7,119 nucleotides of DNA. Origin: an uncultured Hyphomonadaceae bacterium (lineage in GTDB: Bacteria; Pseudomonadota; Alphaproteobacteria; Caulobacterales; Hyphomonadaceae). The stretch is taken from contig CALMWO010000112.1 in the NCBI GenBank assembly GCA_937873805.1, forward strand, positions 1 through 7,119, in the 5' to 3' direction. How positions within the stretch are numbered: the stretch's first letter is position 1; every line of letters begins with the position of its first letter. Position numbers and translations under genes: made by a program. This document shows positions 6,668 through 7,119 of the stretch, piece by piece. The notes below the pieces were generated by a model that was not told where the DNA came from, did not search any database, and saw nothing but the letters and a program-made list of their open reading frames with translations.

Positions 6668-7119
6668 ATGGCCCTGCGCCGTCTAGCTCTTGCCGGCATC
6701 GCCGCTGCCGCCCTCGCTGGCGCCGGCTGCACCGCGACGCGCGACTTCCACGGCTATGTGCCCGACCAGGCCCTGCCCGAAGATGTGAAGCCTGCGGTCG
6801 ACACCCGCTCCACCGTTCTGGCGCGCCTTGGCACGCCCTCGACTGCGTCGATCTTCGACACTGTTGGCGTGCAGGGCAAGCCTGCGGTCGGCAAGGAAAA
6901 GCTCTGGGTCTACATGTCGTCCACGCGCGAGCGCCTGACGTTCTATTATCCGAAGGTCGTTCAGCGCCACATCATCGCCGTCCAGTTCGATGATGACGAC
7001 GTCGTCTCCGACGTTCTGATCTACGACACCGAAGATGGCCGCGTGGTGGATTACAATTCGCGCGTTACGCCGACACGCGGTCGCGAACTTGGAATTCTGG
7101 AACAGCTGTTCGGCACGCT
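6668..7119 (+). CDS. bamE: Outer membrane protein assembly factor BamE (SmpA/OmlA), 3' end outside the window
   Basis: BamE is a small outer-membrane lipoprotein of the BAM complex, which folds and inserts beta-barrel proteins. The first 150 codons are in the window with no stop. Residues 1-20 form a lipoprotein signal (MALRR, then an Ala/Leu-rich core) ending in LAGAGC, so Cys21 is the likely lipidated residue. The lipobox is relaxed, with Gly at -3. The SmpA/OmlA domain follows: a Gly-Tyr-Val-Pro segment, then VDTRSTVLARLGTPS, the usual helix and Gly-x-Pro turn, and strands KLWVYMSS, IIAVQFDDDDVVSDVLIYD and EDGRVVDYN. The ATG at 6668 is preceded by GGAG at 6655-6658. It is divergent from the bc1 chaperone gene, the arrangement common in Alphaproteobacteria, where the gene is also called omlA. 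Confidence 0.88.
   Translation, partial: MALRRLALAGIAAAALAGAGCTATRDFHGYVPDQALPEDVKPAVDTRSTVLARLGTPSTASIFDTVGVQGKPAVGKEKLWVYMSSTRERLTFYYPKVVQRHIIAVQFDDDDVVSDVLIYDTEDGRVVDYNSRVTPTRGRELGILEQLFGT

Overview
The window looks like chromosomal DNA from an alphaproteobacterium. It is GC-rich. The right two thirds carry a gene order typical of that class: bamE divergent from a run of cytochrome bc1 chaperone, plsX, fabH, ihfA and a MerR-like regulator. Caulobacterales/Hyphomonadaceae is my best guess for the lineage, but that is an impression from protein wording and is not proven here.

Layout. (1) 61-2406, plus strand: an exported PQQ-dependent dehydrogenase with a cytochrome c domain fused at its C-terminus, followed by a strong intrinsic terminator at 2424-2465. 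(2) 2526-2707, minus strand: a tandem tRNA-Pro(GGG) and tRNA-Val(UAC) pair, both with encoded CCA ends, behind a good sigma-70-type promoter at 2724-2752. (3) 2781-5791, minus strand, transcribed right to left: plsX, fabH, ihfA and a MerR-family regulator. plsX-fabH (14 nt gap) and ihfA-merR (1 nt overlap) are tightly paired, with 100 bp between the two pairs. (4) 5957-6484, minus strand: a ubiquinol-cytochrome c chaperone, 165 bp upstream of plsX. (5) 6668 to the window end, plus strand: bamE, divergent from the chaperone and cut by the window edge.

How the genes fit together. PlsX makes acyl-phosphate for phospholipid synthesis and FabH starts fatty-acid chains, so this pair feeds membrane lipid synthesis. 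IHF-alpha is a nucleoid protein, and the MerR-like protein is probably a DNA-binding regulator coupled to it. The bc1 chaperone supports respiratory complex III assembly, and BamE supports outer-membrane protein insertion. The PQQ dehydrogenase would pass electrons from a periplasmic substrate through its own heme towards the respiratory chain. Its substrate cannot be read from the sequence.

Most of the window is ordinary core genome, and I found no convincing undescribed system. The points most worth checking are the apparent absence of the DUF177/YceD gene that often lies between the chaperone and plsX, a phased cluster of three GANTC sites in the merR N-terminal coding region, and the fused-heme PQQ enzyme next to a tRNA 3' end.
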